Source: Pseudomonas viridiflava
GTDB taxonomy: Bacteria; Pseudomonadota; Gammaproteobacteria; Pseudomonadales; Pseudomonadaceae
Reading direction: 5' to 3'
DNA length: 64,000 nucleotides
Assembly: GCF_900585905.1 (NCBI RefSeq)
Contig: NZ_UTVH01000073.1
Coordinates: 1 to 64,000, forward strand
Each line of letters starts with the position of its first letter. Positions within the stretch are counted from its first letter, which is position 1. Positions 7,852 to 16,742 of this stretch are shown here, piece after piece. The position numbers and the translations under genes were made by a program. Under the pieces are notes generated by a model. It searched no databases. It saw nothing but the letters and a program-made list of their open reading frames with translations, and was not told where the DNA came from.

Positions 7852-10209
7852 ATGTCAGTTCGCCCCAGCCGCCTGTCTCCCTTGTCCCGCTCGTTGCGGC
7901 ACATCTTCTTTGGTGCCGGTCTGTCGCTGTGCGCCGCGCCGCTGGTGCAGGCGGCCGAGGTCGGCAGCAAGACGTATCACATTGCCCCAAGCCCGCTGGA
8001 AAACGCGCTTAACCAGTTCGGGCGCGCATCGGGCGTGCTGATTTCCTTCGGCTCGCAGGTCACCAGTGGTCTGCAAAGCCGTGGCCTGGAAGGCGACTAC
8101 ACCACCGAGCAAGGCCTGGCGGCGTTGCTCGAAGGCACGGGCCTTAAAGCCAGTGCCAATGGTCAGGACAGTTTCACCCTGCAGTCCGTGAACAGCGCGC
8201 AGGTCAGTGGTCCGATCGAGCTCGGGGCGTCAAATGTGGTCGGTGACTGGCTGGGCGAAGCGCAACAGATCGACGTGTTCGAACATCCCGGCGCACGTGA
8301 CGTGATCCGCCGCGAAGAAATGCAGCGCATGGGCGCCACCAGCGCGCGGGACGTGCTCAACCGCATTCCGGGCGTCAATGCACCGGAAAACAACGGCACC
8401 GGCAGCCATGACATGGCGCTGAACTTCGGCATCCGTGGCCTCAACCCACGCCTGGCCTCGCGCTCCACCGTGCTGATGGACGGCATTCCAGTACCCTTCG
8501 CGCCCTATGGCCAGCCGCAGTTGTCCTTTGCCCCCATCAGCATGGGCAACATGGACGCAGTGGACGTGGTACGCGGCGGCGGCGCGGTGCGTTACGGACC
8601 GCAGAACGTGGGCGGCATCGTCAATTTCGTGACCCGGGCGATCCCCGATGCCCCGACGCTCAAGGGTGGCGTGCAGACCGAAACCAGCCCCACATCCAGC
8701 CACGACGGCTTCAAGACCACCGGCAATCTGCTGGCAGGCGGCACCGCCGATAACGGTCTTGGCGGCGCGCTGCTGTATTCCGGTGTGCGTGGCGGCGACT
8801 GGCGCGAGCACAGCGACACCCAGATCGACGACCTGATCCTCAAGGGCAAGTACCAGATCGACGACGCCAACAGCCTCAACGCCATGGCGCAGTATTACGA
8901 GGGCGAAGCCGACATGCCGGGCGGTCTGAGCACTGCCGATTACGATGCCGACCCTTATCAGTCGACGCGCCAGAAGGACAAGTTCTGGGGACGCCGCACC
9001 CTGGTCAATTTCGGCTACCGCTTCGAAGAGGATGCCCGGGTATTCACCGCCAACACCTTCTTCACCAAAACCTTGCGTAGCGGCTACCTCGACCAGGGCA
9101 GCTTTGTTTCCCTCTCGCCTCGCGAATACTGGGTGCGCGGCCTGGAAACCCGTTTCTCGCAAGGCTTCGCCCTGGGCGACAGCTGGCATGAAGTCGGCGT
9201 TGGCTACCGCTACATCAATGAAGCCGGGCACGAGATGCGCTACCGTGAAAGCACCGCCAGCGACCTGATGCCTACCACCGCCAGCCGCAATGACCGCGAC
9301 ACGCGCGGTTCGACCGAGGCCCATGCCATCTACCTGGACGACCGCATCGATATCGGCAAGTGGACCATCACGCCGGGCATTCGCTATGAAATGATCGACA
9401 CCGCGCAGAACAACAACCTGACCAATGTCAAATACAAAGGCGACTACACCACCGCCCTGCCTGCGCTGAACGTGCTCTATCACCTGACCGACAGCTGGAA
9501 CCTGTACGCCAATACCGAAGGCTCGTTCGGCAGCGTGCAATACAGCCAGATGCCCAACCGCGTGGCTGGCGGTGAAGTGGAACCGGAAAAAGCCCGCACC
9601 TGGGAGCTGGGTACGCGCTACGACAATGGCAGCCTGCGTGCCGAGATCGGCGCCTTCCTGATCAACTTCGACAATCAGTACGAAAGCAACCAGACCAACG
9701 ACACCGTCATCGCGCGCGGCGAAACCCGCCATCAGGGCATCGAGACCAGCATCAACTACGCGCTGGACGGGCTGAACCCGGCACTGGCAGGTTTTGACGT
9801 CTACGCCACCTACGCCTTCGTCGACGCCACCATTCGCGAAGACGGCCCGAACAAGGGCAACCGCGTGCCGTTCGCTTCCCGACACAAAGGCACCCTGGGC
9901 CTGGGCTACACCGACGGACCCTGGAAGCTGAACCTGGACAGCTCGTTCCAGAGCGCCCAGTTCGCCGATAACGCCAATACCCAGGCCGAAAGCGCAGACG
10001 GCAGCACCGGCAGGATTCCCGGCTACATGCTGTTCAGCAGCCGCGCGGCCTACGATTTCGGGCCACAGCTGTCAGACCTGAACGTCGCCGTGGGGGTGAA
10101 GAACATCTTTAACCGCCAGTACTACACCCGTTCGTTCGACGACAACAACAAAGGCAAATATGTCGGCGAGCCACGCACCCTGTACGTTCAGACATCCCTG
10201 GCGTTCTGA
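7852..10209 (+). CDS. TonB-dependent ferric-chelate receptor (FecA type) with signalling domain
   Basis: A 785-residue outer-membrane receptor. A signal peptide (LSLCAAPLVQA) precedes an STN signalling domain (FGRASGVLISFGSQVTSGLQ). The plug follows (RDVLNRIPGVNAPENN, GIRGLNPRLASRSTVLMDG, GAVRYGPQNVGGIVNF), then the beta barrel ending LYVQTSLAF with terminal Phe. The plug resembles ferric-dicitrate FecA. The STN domain fits surface signalling through the upstream FecR and sigma genes. The ATG at 7852 starts a proper signal peptide; GTG at 7804 would add 16 extra residues. Citrate as ligand is likely but not proven. Confidence 0.88.
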   Translation: MSVRPSRLSPLSRSLRHIFFGAGLSLCAAPLVQAAEVGSKTYHIAPSPLENALNQFGRASGVLISFGSQVTSGLQSRGLEGDYTTEQGLAALLEGTGLKASANGQDSFTLQSVNSAQVSGPIELGASNVVGDWLGEAQQIDVFEHPGARDVIRREEMQRMGATSARDVLNRIPGVNAPENNGTGSHDMALNFGIRGLNPRLASRSTVLMDGIPVPFAPYGQPQLSFAPISMGNMDAVDVVRGGGAVRYGPQNVGGIVNFVTRAIPDAPTLKGGVQTETSPTSSHDGFKTTGNLLAGGTADNGLGGALLYSGVRGGDWREHSDTQIDDLILKGKYQIDDANSLNAMAQYYEGEADMPGGLSTADYDADPYQSTRQKDKFWGRRTLVNFGYRFEEDARVFTANTFFTKTLRSGYLDQGSFVSLSPREYWVRGLETRFSQGFALGDSWHEVGVGYRYINEAGHEMRYRESTASDLMPTTASRNDRDTRGSTEAHAIYLDDRIDIGKWTITPGIRYEMIDTAQNNNLTNVKYKGDYTTALPALNVLYHLTDSWNLYANTEGSFGSVQYSQMPNRVAGGEVEPEKARTWELGTRYDNGSLRAEIGAFLINFDNQYESNQTNDTVIARGETRHQGIETSINYALDGLNPALAGFDVYATYAFVDATIREDGPNKGNRVPFASRHKGTLGLGYTDGPWKLNLDSSFQSAQFADNANTQAESADGSTGRIPGYMLFSSRAAYDFGPQLSDLNVAVGVKNIFNRQYYTRSFDDNNKGKYVGEPRTLYVQTSLAF

Positions 10210-10450
10210 TCGTCGTCAGCGCAGCAGCTTTTGTCGCAGGCGAGGTACGACTGTTTCAGAACGTGACCTCGCTGCTGCGCAAGCCCTTGAATCGAATGAG
10301 CTAGTTTTTTGCCGCGAAATATTTCTTTCATACCGGGGTTGAATTGTTAAGCAGGCGGCGCCAACACTGTGACTGAGAGCGCACGAAACTAAACCTCCTT
10401 GCGGGGACCTCGTCCGATCTCATACGAGCAAGCCTAATAAGGGAACAACT

Positions 10451-10885
10451 ATGCAAATCCAGGTCAATTGCGATAACCACATCGAAAGTAGTATCAGACT
10501 GGAGGAGTGGGTCCGTACCACGGTAGAAAGCACGCTCGAGCGTTATGATGAAGACCTGACACGCGTTGAAGTTCACCTCAGCGACGAGAACGGCGACAAG
10601 CCCGGCCCGCACGACATGCGCTGCCAGATGGAAGCACGTCCCAAAGGTCATCAGCCCATCTCTGTATCCCACAAGGCGGACTCGCTGGATCAGGCGGTTG
10701 ATGGTGCTGCAGTAAAACTCGATCACGCACTTGAGCATCTTTTCGGCAAACTGCGTAACAAGCGCGCCGCCGCTCCCGTGATCACCGACGACGCAGACGA
10801 CGAATCGGTCAGTGCCGATGCGCTGCTGGAAGAAGAATTTCTCGAGAAGGAACAGGAAAAAATCGCCACTCAGCTCGGTCAATAG
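10451..10885 (+). CDS. RaiA/HPF-like ribosome-associated protein
   Basis: 144 residues. The N-terminal ~100 match the ribosome hibernation / sigma-54 modulation fold (IQVNCDNHIESSIRLEEWVR, LTRVEVHLSDENGDKPG, ADSLDQAVDGAAVKLDHALE). The C-terminus is acidic and glutamate-rich. It lacks the C-terminal dimerisation domain of long HPF. The family binds the 30S subunit and blocks translation in starved or stressed cells. It has its own upstream region, a good AAGGGAA ribosome site, and a terminator directly downstream, so it is a single-gene unit separate from the usual hpf next to rpoN. Confidence 0.8.
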   Translation: MQIQVNCDNHIESSIRLEEWVRTTVESTLERYDEDLTRVEVHLSDENGDKPGPHDMRCQMEARPKGHQPISVSHKADSLDQAVDGAAVKLDHALEHLFGKLRNKRAAAPVITDDADDESVSADALLEEEFLEKEQEKIATQLGQ

Positions 10886-10913
10886 TTCATCCCGAAGCTG
10901 CCTCACATCTGAC

Positions 10914-10950
10914 AAGGGCGGGCCTGATCTTCAGGTCCGCCCTTTTTATT
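10914..10950 (+). terminator. Rho-independent terminator of the RaiA-like gene
   Basis: AAGGGCGGGCCTGA pairs with TCAGGTCCGCCCTT (one G-T pair) around a 3-base loop, followed by a T run. It begins 29 bases after the stop codon. Confidence 0.9.
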
Positions 10951-11296
10951 GCCCGCCCAAACGCGCAGTCCTTCAGCGCCCTGCACAACAAAAGCCTGCA
11001 CCGCGCCGTTATGGTGCCAAATTGAGGGGCCGCTCCACCTGCCCGGCGCCTGGACCTGTGCGATCCCGAGGACAAAGCCCTGCCAAGGGTCGGTTCGCGG
11101 GATGGCCCGAAGCGTGCAAGGGTACGAAAGTCTGGCGTCAAAAACGCTGAATATCACGCGGCTTACACGTCGTAGCCCGCATGCGCCCCGGAGAAAGACA
11201 GGCGTTAAATTACCTGATCAATCGTCAGACCGGCCGAGAACTAAAAGACCAGAACCCCAGTCAATTCATGCAGTATTACCTGGCGGGTACCGAAAG

Positions 11297-11623
11297 ATGG
11301 ACAATCCATTTCAACAAATCACCGATGCGTTTCATCCGGACTATCGGGTCAATCTGAGCATTCAAGGCCTGGACGGCAGCATCATGCTGACCCTGTCGAA
11401 CGCATCTGGCATCGTTGCCAAGCGATTGATCAGCGCCGCCCTGCGCAACGATCCGAAGCGGCTCAAGCGGCTGATCGACAGCGTCAAGTTCGGCATTGCC
11501 ATCGAAGAAGGCCACAGCGCGATCAAGGTGCTGGCAGCGATGATCGACAGCGATCTCAAGCCGGTGCCGCCGCAGAACGCCAGCCTGCACTACACCCGCC
11601 CCACACTCGCGGCAGGCCTCTGA
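11297..11623 (+). CDS. DUF3509 family protein
   Basis: A 108-residue protein of the Pseudomonas-specific DUF3509 family. The core includes YRVNLSIQGLDGSIMLTLSN, then KRLISAALRNDPKRLKRLI and a helix with FGIAIEEGHSAIKVLAAMI. Function is unknown. The ATG at 11297 fits homologue starts; the frame is open upstream to 10949, but that sequence overlaps the terminator and looks non-coding. The ribosome site (GAAAG) is weak. Confidence 0.75.
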   Translation: MDNPFQQITDAFHPDYRVNLSIQGLDGSIMLTLSNASGIVAKRLISAALRNDPKRLKRLIDSVKFGIAIEEGHSAIKVLAAMIDSDLKPVPPQNASLHYTRPTLAAGL

Positions 11624-11703
11624 GCGCCTGCGTCAGTGATGCCTGTGAATCAGCCCATCGAGCAGTGCGCTGCAATGGGCCTGATCACCTGATGCAGCGC
11701 GCT

Positions 11704-12153
11704 TCAGCCGTCTGACCTTTCCTTCACCGAAGGGAAACGCGACGAGGCGTAACGCACCACCAGAATCGCAAACGCCAGCAACAGAATCCCGCCGCACAGA
11801 TAAATGATGCCCAGGTCAGGGGCGTTGTGATGCGACACATCGCCGATCAGCAAACGCGTCAGTGCAGTGATAGCGACGTAGAGCAGGAAACGGATGGGCA
11901 TGTGGTTGGTCTTGAAATAAATCCCCACCATCGCGCCCAGTTCGAGATAGATAAACAGCAGCAGAATGTCATCCACACTGACACTGCCCTTGCCCGCCAT
12001 GCCGATGAATGCCTGCACAGCGCCATAAGCGGTGATCGCGCCGATGCCGAAAAGCGCCAGATAATGGAAGGCTTCCACGCAGAGATTGCCAAGCGAATCC
12101 GCTTGATCATGCAGCGATTTGCGCAGCTTTTCAGCCCATTTGATTTGCGACAT
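11704..12153 (-). CDS. PsiE family membrane protein
   Basis: A 149-residue inner-membrane protein of the phosphate-starvation-inducible PsiE family. Four hydrophobic helices are visible: ALFGIGAITAYGAVQAFIG, ILLLFIYLELGAMVGIYF, FLLYVAITALTRLLIG and IYLCGGILLLAFAILVV. Biochemical function is unknown. I chose the ATG at 12153 (MSQIKWAEKL) because AGGAA lies 9-10 bases upstream. A TTG at 12186 would extend the frame by 11 residues. Confidence 0.85.
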   Translation of the reverse strand: MSQIKWAEKLRKSLHDQADSLGNLCVEAFHYLALFGIGAITAYGAVQAFIGMAGKGSVSVDDILLLFIYLELGAMVGIYFKTNHMPIRFLLYVAITALTRLLIGDVSHHNAPDLGIIYLCGGILLLAFAILVVRYASSRFPSVKERSDG

Positions 12154-12312
12154 CTTCAACGCTTCCTGTACGAATTTGAGCAACACGGCCCGCCAGAATC
12201 ATGCCGTTTTGCCATGATGCTTGGCGGTGGCTGATTCTCAAGCAGGAACGAGGCCATGACCAGCATCCAGAGCGCGACGGGTTGTCGCAACGGGCCAGGG
12301 ATAAAAGATTGA

Positions 12313-12327
12313 GAACAGCTACTGTTC
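12313..12327. promoter_or_regulatory. Palindrome GAACAG-CTA-CTGTTC upstream of yebG
   Basis: A perfect 6+6 inverted repeat with 3-base spacer, 30 bases upstream of the LexA box. It also reads as ACAG and CTGT half sites in inverted order. It could be a second protein site at the SOS promoter. No other evidence supports a function. Confidence 0.35.
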
Positions 12328-12354
12328 AAGGGCAATGGATTGGCTTATGCTCGG

Positions 12355-12375
12355 CACTGTATAAAAAAACAGTAC
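12355..12375. promoter_or_regulatory. LexA (SOS) box upstream of yebG
   Basis: CTGT at 12357-12360 and ACAG at 12369-12372 are separated by 8 AT-only bases, and the flanks CA and TAC extend the palindrome. This is a perfect match to the gammaproteobacterial CTGT-N8-ACAG LexA operator. It lies about 120 bases upstream of the yebG start, so the transcript should have a long leader. Confidence 0.9.
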
Positions 12376-12495
12376 TTGCCAGCTGCTCAGCGCAGTTTTG
12401 TCACGCTCACCTGCTGCGCAGTGTCACTGCTGAAGATTTCTCAAGCAAAACCGGGGCATTCCCCTTAAAAACTGCACCTGATTACGAGGCCTGAC

Positions 12496-12759
12496 ATGGC
12501 TGTTGAAACCCTATATCGCAGTACCCGCGACTTGGAGACTACATTCGTGGATCGTAAACTCGCCGATGCTCACGACCAGATGCTGGAATTGGCAGAGTCG
12601 CTGACTGAAATCCTGATGAAGAATGTACCGGGCCTGAATGAAAAGCAGGCTGAAGACACCAGCATCTTCATGGCCAAGAACCGCGTCGTGTTCGCTGCCG
12701 CGTTCAAGAACAACGCCAGCGCGTTGGCGGAACTGGGTCAGGCCGCCCAGGAAGGCTGA
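12496..12759 (+). CDS. YebG-family SOS protein
   Basis: 87 residues resembling YebG, a small DNA-damage-inducible protein of unknown mechanism. The shared features are the start MAVETLY, the central DRKLADAHDQMLELAESL and the later LNEKQAEDTSIFMAKN. A perfect LexA box precedes the gene. It converges with the leucine dehydrogenase gene, leaving only 5 bases between the two stops. Confidence 0.85.
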   Translation: MAVETLYRSTRDLETTFVDRKLADAHDQMLELAESLTEILMKNVPGLNEKQAEDTSIFMAKNRVVFAAAFKNNASALAELGQAAQEG

Positions 12760-12764
12760 GCCAG

Positions 12765-13802
12765 CTACTGTGCCCGGCCGGGATCGTCACGCAGCAACTG
12801 TTCAGCCAAAAGGTCCGCCACCCGCGCTGGCGAGCGTTTCTCTGCCTGAGCGTGGGCAAAGATTTCAGTCAGACGCCGCCCAATGCTGGCCAGGTGATCA
12901 GTAATGGTGCCGCTGCTTTCCCCTCGATGCTGCAGCGCAACATGAATCAGGCCGCCTGCGTTGATCACATAATCGGGCGCATACAGAATGCCCCGCGCTT
13001 CCAGTTGATCAGCAACCTGCAGACTGACCAGCTGGCTATCGGCGGCGCCAGCCACCGCAGCACAACGCAATTGCGCCACGGTCTGGCTGTTGAGGCCCCT
13101 GCCAACGGCGCAGGGGGCCAGAATGTCGCAGGGTGTGCCCAGTAGAGCCTCGCAGGCAACGGGGTGCGCGCCGAACTGCTGCATCGCCAGTTGTACGCGG
13201 CCGTTGTCCAGATCGCTGACCAACAGTTCAGCACCCGCCGCATGCAACCGTTCGGCCAGTGCATAACCAACGCGGCCGAGCCCCTGTATCGCCACGCGCA
13301 ACCCTTCAAGATTGTCACTGCCCAGGCGCGCCATGGCCGTGCTGCGTATCCCGGCAAACACCCCCATCGCGGTATGCCCGGAAGGGTCGCCGCAGCGGGT
13401 GGTGCTGGTGACATGACGGGTATGCCTGGCGATGCAGTCCATGTCGGCGCTGGAGGTGCCGCTGTCCACGCCGGTGATGTATCGGCCATCAAGGGATTCG
13501 ATGAAACGACCCAACGCCTCGAACAGCGCGCCGCGATCAGCCACGTGGGCAGGACGCATGATCACCGCTTTGCCGCCGCCCTGGGGCAGACCTGCCAGCA
13601 CCGCCTTGTAGCTCATGTTTCTGGCCAGACGAACGGCGTCCTCAATGGCGCTTTCGTCGTCGGGGTAGGCGAGGTATCGACAGCCACCCAGCGCCGGGCC
13701 GCGTTGACAGTCGTCCACTGCGATAACGGCTTTCAGGCCGGTCAGCGGATCGACAATCAGATGCAGCGACTCCACTCGCGAGGCATGCATGAGTGCGAAC
13801 AT
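12765..13802 (-). CDS. Leucine (Glu/Leu/Phe/Val) dehydrogenase
   Basis: A 345-residue NAD-dependent amino-acid dehydrogenase that oxidatively deaminates branched-chain amino acids. The catalytic lysines are in NMSYKAVLAGLPQGGGK (K66 and K78), in the same positions as the two lysines of leucine dehydrogenase. The catalytic Asp is in TGVDSGTSSADMD, and the Rossmann loop is IQGLGRVGYALAE. The length fits leucine dehydrogenases (about 340-365). Branched-chain preference is inferred from family, not tested. Confidence 0.88.
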   Translation of the reverse strand: MFALMHASRVESLHLIVDPLTGLKAVIAVDDCQRGPALGGCRYLAYPDDESAIEDAVRLARNMSYKAVLAGLPQGGGKAVIMRPAHVADRGALFEALGRFIESLDGRYITGVDSGTSSADMDCIARHTRHVTSTTRCGDPSGHTAMGVFAGIRSTAMARLGSDNLEGLRVAIQGLGRVGYALAERLHAAGAELLVSDLDNGRVQLAMQQFGAHPVACEALLGTPCDILAPCAVGRGLNSQTVAQLRCAAVAGAADSQLVSLQVADQLEARGILYAPDYVINAGGLIHVALQHRGESSGTITDHLASIGRRLTEIFAHAQAEKRSPARVADLLAEQLLRDDPGRAQ

Positions 13803-13972
13803 CGGTGATGCCCTCTCGCAGGTTTTTCTCAGCCGAGTATAGGCGCTTGGCGAAAAAATGAACGACCACTCAACCCTTGAGATGAATCCTGTTCAGTATG
13901 TTTCCACGCTGGACTAAACCGCCGGGCAGGGCTAAAACGGGACAAGACTGTTCAGCTGTCCAGGATCTCGCC

Positions 13973-14776
13973 ATGACCCCACGCCAACGTTGTCTGGCCT
14001 GCATAACGCAGGCCCCCTTTGACGTATTTGAGGCGGCGCTGTGGATTTGCGCCGAACACGACGGGCAATGTCTGCCAGCGCAGGTCATTGGCGAGCTGGA
14101 CGAGCTGCAACGTCAGGTAAATGCAGCATTGCCCGCGCTGCCCGCACGGGAGCTGGCACAGCCCTTGTTGCGCCAACTCAGCACCTTGGGCTTTGCGCAG
14201 GACGACTGGAACCCGCCAAAACCGCAATCGGCATTGCTGCACAAGGTGTTGGAACGTCGCCGAGGCCAGCCGCTGGCCCTTGCACTGGTGGCCATGGAGC
14301 TGGCCAGACGTTTGGAAATACCGCTGGAAGGCGTGAGTTTTCCGGGGCACTTCCTGCTCCGGGTGCCTGGCGCCGATCATCTGCTCGACCCGTCCGGCGG
14401 CCGCCGTCTCTATCCCAGGGACTGCCAGGAGCTGTTGACTCGCCAGTTCGGTGCGCAGATGCACCTGCGTGCCGAGCATCTGAACCGCGCCAGTGGAGTC
14501 GCGATGTTGCAGCGCCTGTCGCGCAACCTGCGTCACCTGCATCAGCTAAACGACGACTTGCTCGCCTCGATCAAGGATGCCAATCGGGTAATGGAGCTGG
14601 GCCAGGCTACCACCGGAGACTATCTGGCACGAGCCAGCCTGTATCGGACGCTGGAGTGCCCTCAGGCCGAACGTTTTGATCTGGAACATGCGCTGATGTT
14701 GAGCGAAGATCCGATACAGCGTCTGCGCCTGACCGAACGCTTGAGTCAGATACCCACCAGCAGGGCCATTCATTAG
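13973..14776 (+). CDS. SirB1 / transglutaminase-like family protein
   Basis: A 267-residue protein. The central region (LLHKVLERRRGQPLALALV, MELARRLEIPLEGVSFPGHF) matches the SirB1_N transglutaminase-like domain, followed by helical repeats near the C-terminus resembling the TPR-like end of such proteins. The role is not established. The ATG at 13973 has AGGA 7 bases upstream; the longer frame from 13898 lacks a ribosome site. It is separated by about 170 bases from the convergent unknown gene downstream. Confidence 0.8.
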   Translation: MTPRQRCLACITQAPFDVFEAALWICAEHDGQCLPAQVIGELDELQRQVNAALPALPARELAQPLLRQLSTLGFAQDDWNPPKPQSALLHKVLERRRGQPLALALVAMELARRLEIPLEGVSFPGHFLLRVPGADHLLDPSGGRRLYPRDCQELLTRQFGAQMHLRAEHLNRASGVAMLQRLSRNLRHLHQLNDDLLASIKDANRVMELGQATTGDYLARASLYRTLECPQAERFDLEHALMLSEDPIQRLRLTERLSQIPTSRAIH

Positions 14777-14878
14777 TATCCCGGGCCGGCGGTTCTTGCC
14801 TGACTATTGCCGTTTCTGCAACAGTGATTATCCGCCCGCCATCTTGGTCATTGCGCGTCGGGCAGCTATCCTGCCGCC

Positions 14879-14956
14879 ACTTTCGAATACAACGTTGATT
14901 TAGAAGCTCCCGGATCTACGTTATTTGGCCGCTGCTCTTTGCAGCGGCTTTTTTTT
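14879..14956 (+). ncRNA. Candidate small RNA
   Basis: A 183-base gap holds a CTATCCT box (14866-14872, like the sigma-S -10 CTATACT) followed by about 80 bases that end in a near-ideal terminator at 14928-14956. The terminator is 100 bases or more beyond the SirB1 stop with an intervening promoter-like box, so it may end its own short RNA. Size, ends and existence are inferred. A long 3' end of the SirB1 transcript is the alternative. Confidence 0.4.
14928..14956 (+). terminator. Strong Rho-independent terminator
   Basis: A perfect 8-bp stem (GCCGCTGC / GCAGCGGC) with loop TCTTT is followed by eight T residues. It acts on plus-strand transcription coming from the SirB1 gene or the candidate small RNA. 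Confidence 0.93.
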
Positions 14957-14959
14957 GCC

Positions 14960-15523
14960 TTACCGAATGGGTTTAAGCGCCTCCTGCTTGGGTATGTCGC
15001 CCCGCCGCTCCAGACGCTTGCGCGCCACACTGTCAAAGCCCTCGCCTTTGGAGCCAAAATCCTGCAGACACCTGAGCACGTGAACAGCCCTGACATAGTC
15101 CGGCAACAGCATCTTGGCGTAACTGTCGCCCGTATAGGACTTGTCTTTCATGTCCTCTATTTGCCGGGCAAAGAACTCCAGCGCATTGATCTCTTCGTCC
15201 GGTTTTGCCGGCTTGCCGTGTTTATCAAACTCAAGGGCCACCCGACTTAGCAGGTCTGCTGTCAGGTTATCCACCAGTCCATACGAATACAGCTGCTTGC
15301 CAACTTTCTCCAGGGCGGCAGGACTGATCTGTTCGGGATTGAAGTCTTTGAACAAAGGCTTGAGTTTGCCTATTTCCATCTTGATGGTATTCAGCGCTGC
15401 AGGGTTTTCACCGATCTCGCCAAGCAAACTGTTAACGTCGGCAGACCGCTTGCGCGGCGGATCAATCGTAACCACCGGCCTGATAGTGATACCTTGAATG
15501 TCGCCCCATATCCCGATAGCCAT
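14960..15523 (-). CDS. Conserved hypothetical protein
   Basis: 187 residues, hydrophilic, with no signal peptide or membrane helix. It contains a charged helical middle (TIKMEIGKLKPLFKDF, LEFFARQIEDMKDKS) and a basic C-terminus (SVARKRLERRGDIPK). I recognise no family. The ATG at 15523 has AGGAG 9 bases upstream, which supports real translation. It converges with the plus-strand terminator. The 200 bases upstream are AT-rich and probably hold its promoter. Confidence 0.65.
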   Translation of the reverse strand: MAIGIWGDIQGITIRPVVTIDPPRKRSADVNSLLGEIGENPAALNTIKMEIGKLKPLFKDFNPEQISPAALEKVGKQLYSYGLVDNLTADLLSRVALEFDKHGKPAKPDEEINALEFFARQIEDMKDKSYTGDSYAKMLLPDYVRAVHVLRCLQDFGSKGEGFDSVARKRLERRGDIPKQEALKPIR

Positions 15524-15727
15524 CGCTCATGCTCCTTCATGTATTCAATGAGCTTATCGGTGTATGGCGGGTCAACTTGATAGTAAACGCGAGGGCTTTG
15601 GGCAATCCAGACAGGAACTACAGCGCCATCAGAAAAGACCTACAATTTTTGACATTTATTATGGAAATAACTTCCGCCACCACACTATTAAAGGCATCCC
15701 TCCCAGGTTAGTTATAAAGCTACTGTT

Positions 15728-16639
15728 TCAAACTGCAAACTTTTCAAGGTTTGCCATCATTTCCTTCAGCGCTTGCAGATTATCCTGCGGATGGGCTGCG
15801 TCGCTAAAGTCATTGATCGTTTGCCATTGCCGAGCGACGTCTTCCGGGCTGAACCCCGTGCGGGGGTCGAAGCCTGCGCCGAGGCTGCGCTGCCAGCGGA
15901 CCTTGCCGATCCAGCCGCCGCCGACTTCGAACAGCCCTGCGCTGTCCTGGCATTGCTCGCTGCCCAGATACACCACCAACGGGCTGACCAGTTCTGGCTT
16001 GAGCAATTCAAAGACGTCGGGCGGCAACAGGCCTTCGGTCATGCGCGTGGCGCCGGTGGGGGCGATGGCATTGACCAGGATGTTGCTCTTGCGCCCTTCT
16101 AGCGCCAGCGTACGGGTCAGGCCGTACAGGCCAAGCTTGGCCATGGCGTAATTGGACTGACCAAAGTTGCCGTAAATGCCGGACGTGGACGACGTGAATA
16201 TGACCCGGCCATAATTCTGCTCGCGCAGATGTGGCCACGCGGCGTGCGTCACCTTGTAGGCGCCCTCGACATGCACCCGGTAAACCAGGTCCCAATCGGC
16301 GTCTTCCATTTTGACGAATGATTTGTCGCGCAGAATGCCAGCGTTATTGACCACCACATCCACGCGGCCGAATGTATCCAGAGCGTGCTCGACGATTCTG
16401 GCGCCCTCTGTTACCGAATCATGGTTGGCCAGCGCCTGCCCGCCAGCGGCGGTGATCTCGGCGACCACCCGGTCTGCCGCCGACTGACTGGCGCCTTCGC
16501 CATGGGCCGAACCGCCCAGATCGTTGACCACCACGCGCGCGCCATGGCGGGCGAACAACAGCGCGTGGGCGCGCCCCAGGCCGCCGCCCGCGCCGGTCAC
16601 GATGACGACCTTGTCTTCAAAGCGGATGGCGTTGCTCAT
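15728..16639 (-). CDS. SDR-family dehydrogenase (MFE-2 / HSD17B4-like)
   Basis: A 303-residue short-chain dehydrogenase. The cofactor loop is VTGAGGGLGRAHALLFA, then NNAGILRDKSF, then catalytic Ser in FTSSTSGIYG and Tyr/Lys in SNYAMAKLG. Length and sequence resemble the 3-hydroxyacyl-CoA dehydrogenase part of peroxisomal multifunctional enzyme 2. A role in fatty-acyl or steroid-like oxidation is possible but unproven. It has a good GGAG site upstream. The next minus-strand gene upstream is the flavodoxin. Confidence 0.87.
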   Translation of the reverse strand: MSNAIRFEDKVVIVTGAGGGLGRAHALLFARHGARVVVNDLGGSAHGEGASQSAADRVVAEITAAGGQALANHDSVTEGARIVEHALDTFGRVDVVVNNAGILRDKSFVKMEDADWDLVYRVHVEGAYKVTHAAWPHLREQNYGRVIFTSSTSGIYGNFGQSNYAMAKLGLYGLTRTLALEGRKSNILVNAIAPTGATRMTEGLLPPDVFELLKPELVSPLVVYLGSEQCQDSAGLFEVGGGWIGKVRWQRSLGAGFDPRTGFSPEDVARQWQTINDFSDAAHPQDNLQALKEMMANLEKFAV

Positions 16640-16742
16640 GACTTACTCCGGCAAACGATCGCGGGAGTGTCAGTCTCACCCACCCTGGCGCAGTGGACAA
16701 TCAAGGTCCGCACGCTGAATGGTGGCCGATAAGGCAGCAGGA

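Noticed and set aside
8230..9885. 551-codon minus frame within the TonB receptor gene
   Set aside because: Complementary strand of a gene with clear signal peptide, plug and barrel; the frame is a codon-usage artefact.
11181..11357. 58-codon open frame (MRPGERQALNYLINRQ...) before and overlapping the DUF3509 gene
   Set aside because: No known family, no clear ribosome site, and it overlaps the start of DUF3509 in a different frame. It could be a remnant but evidence is too thin.
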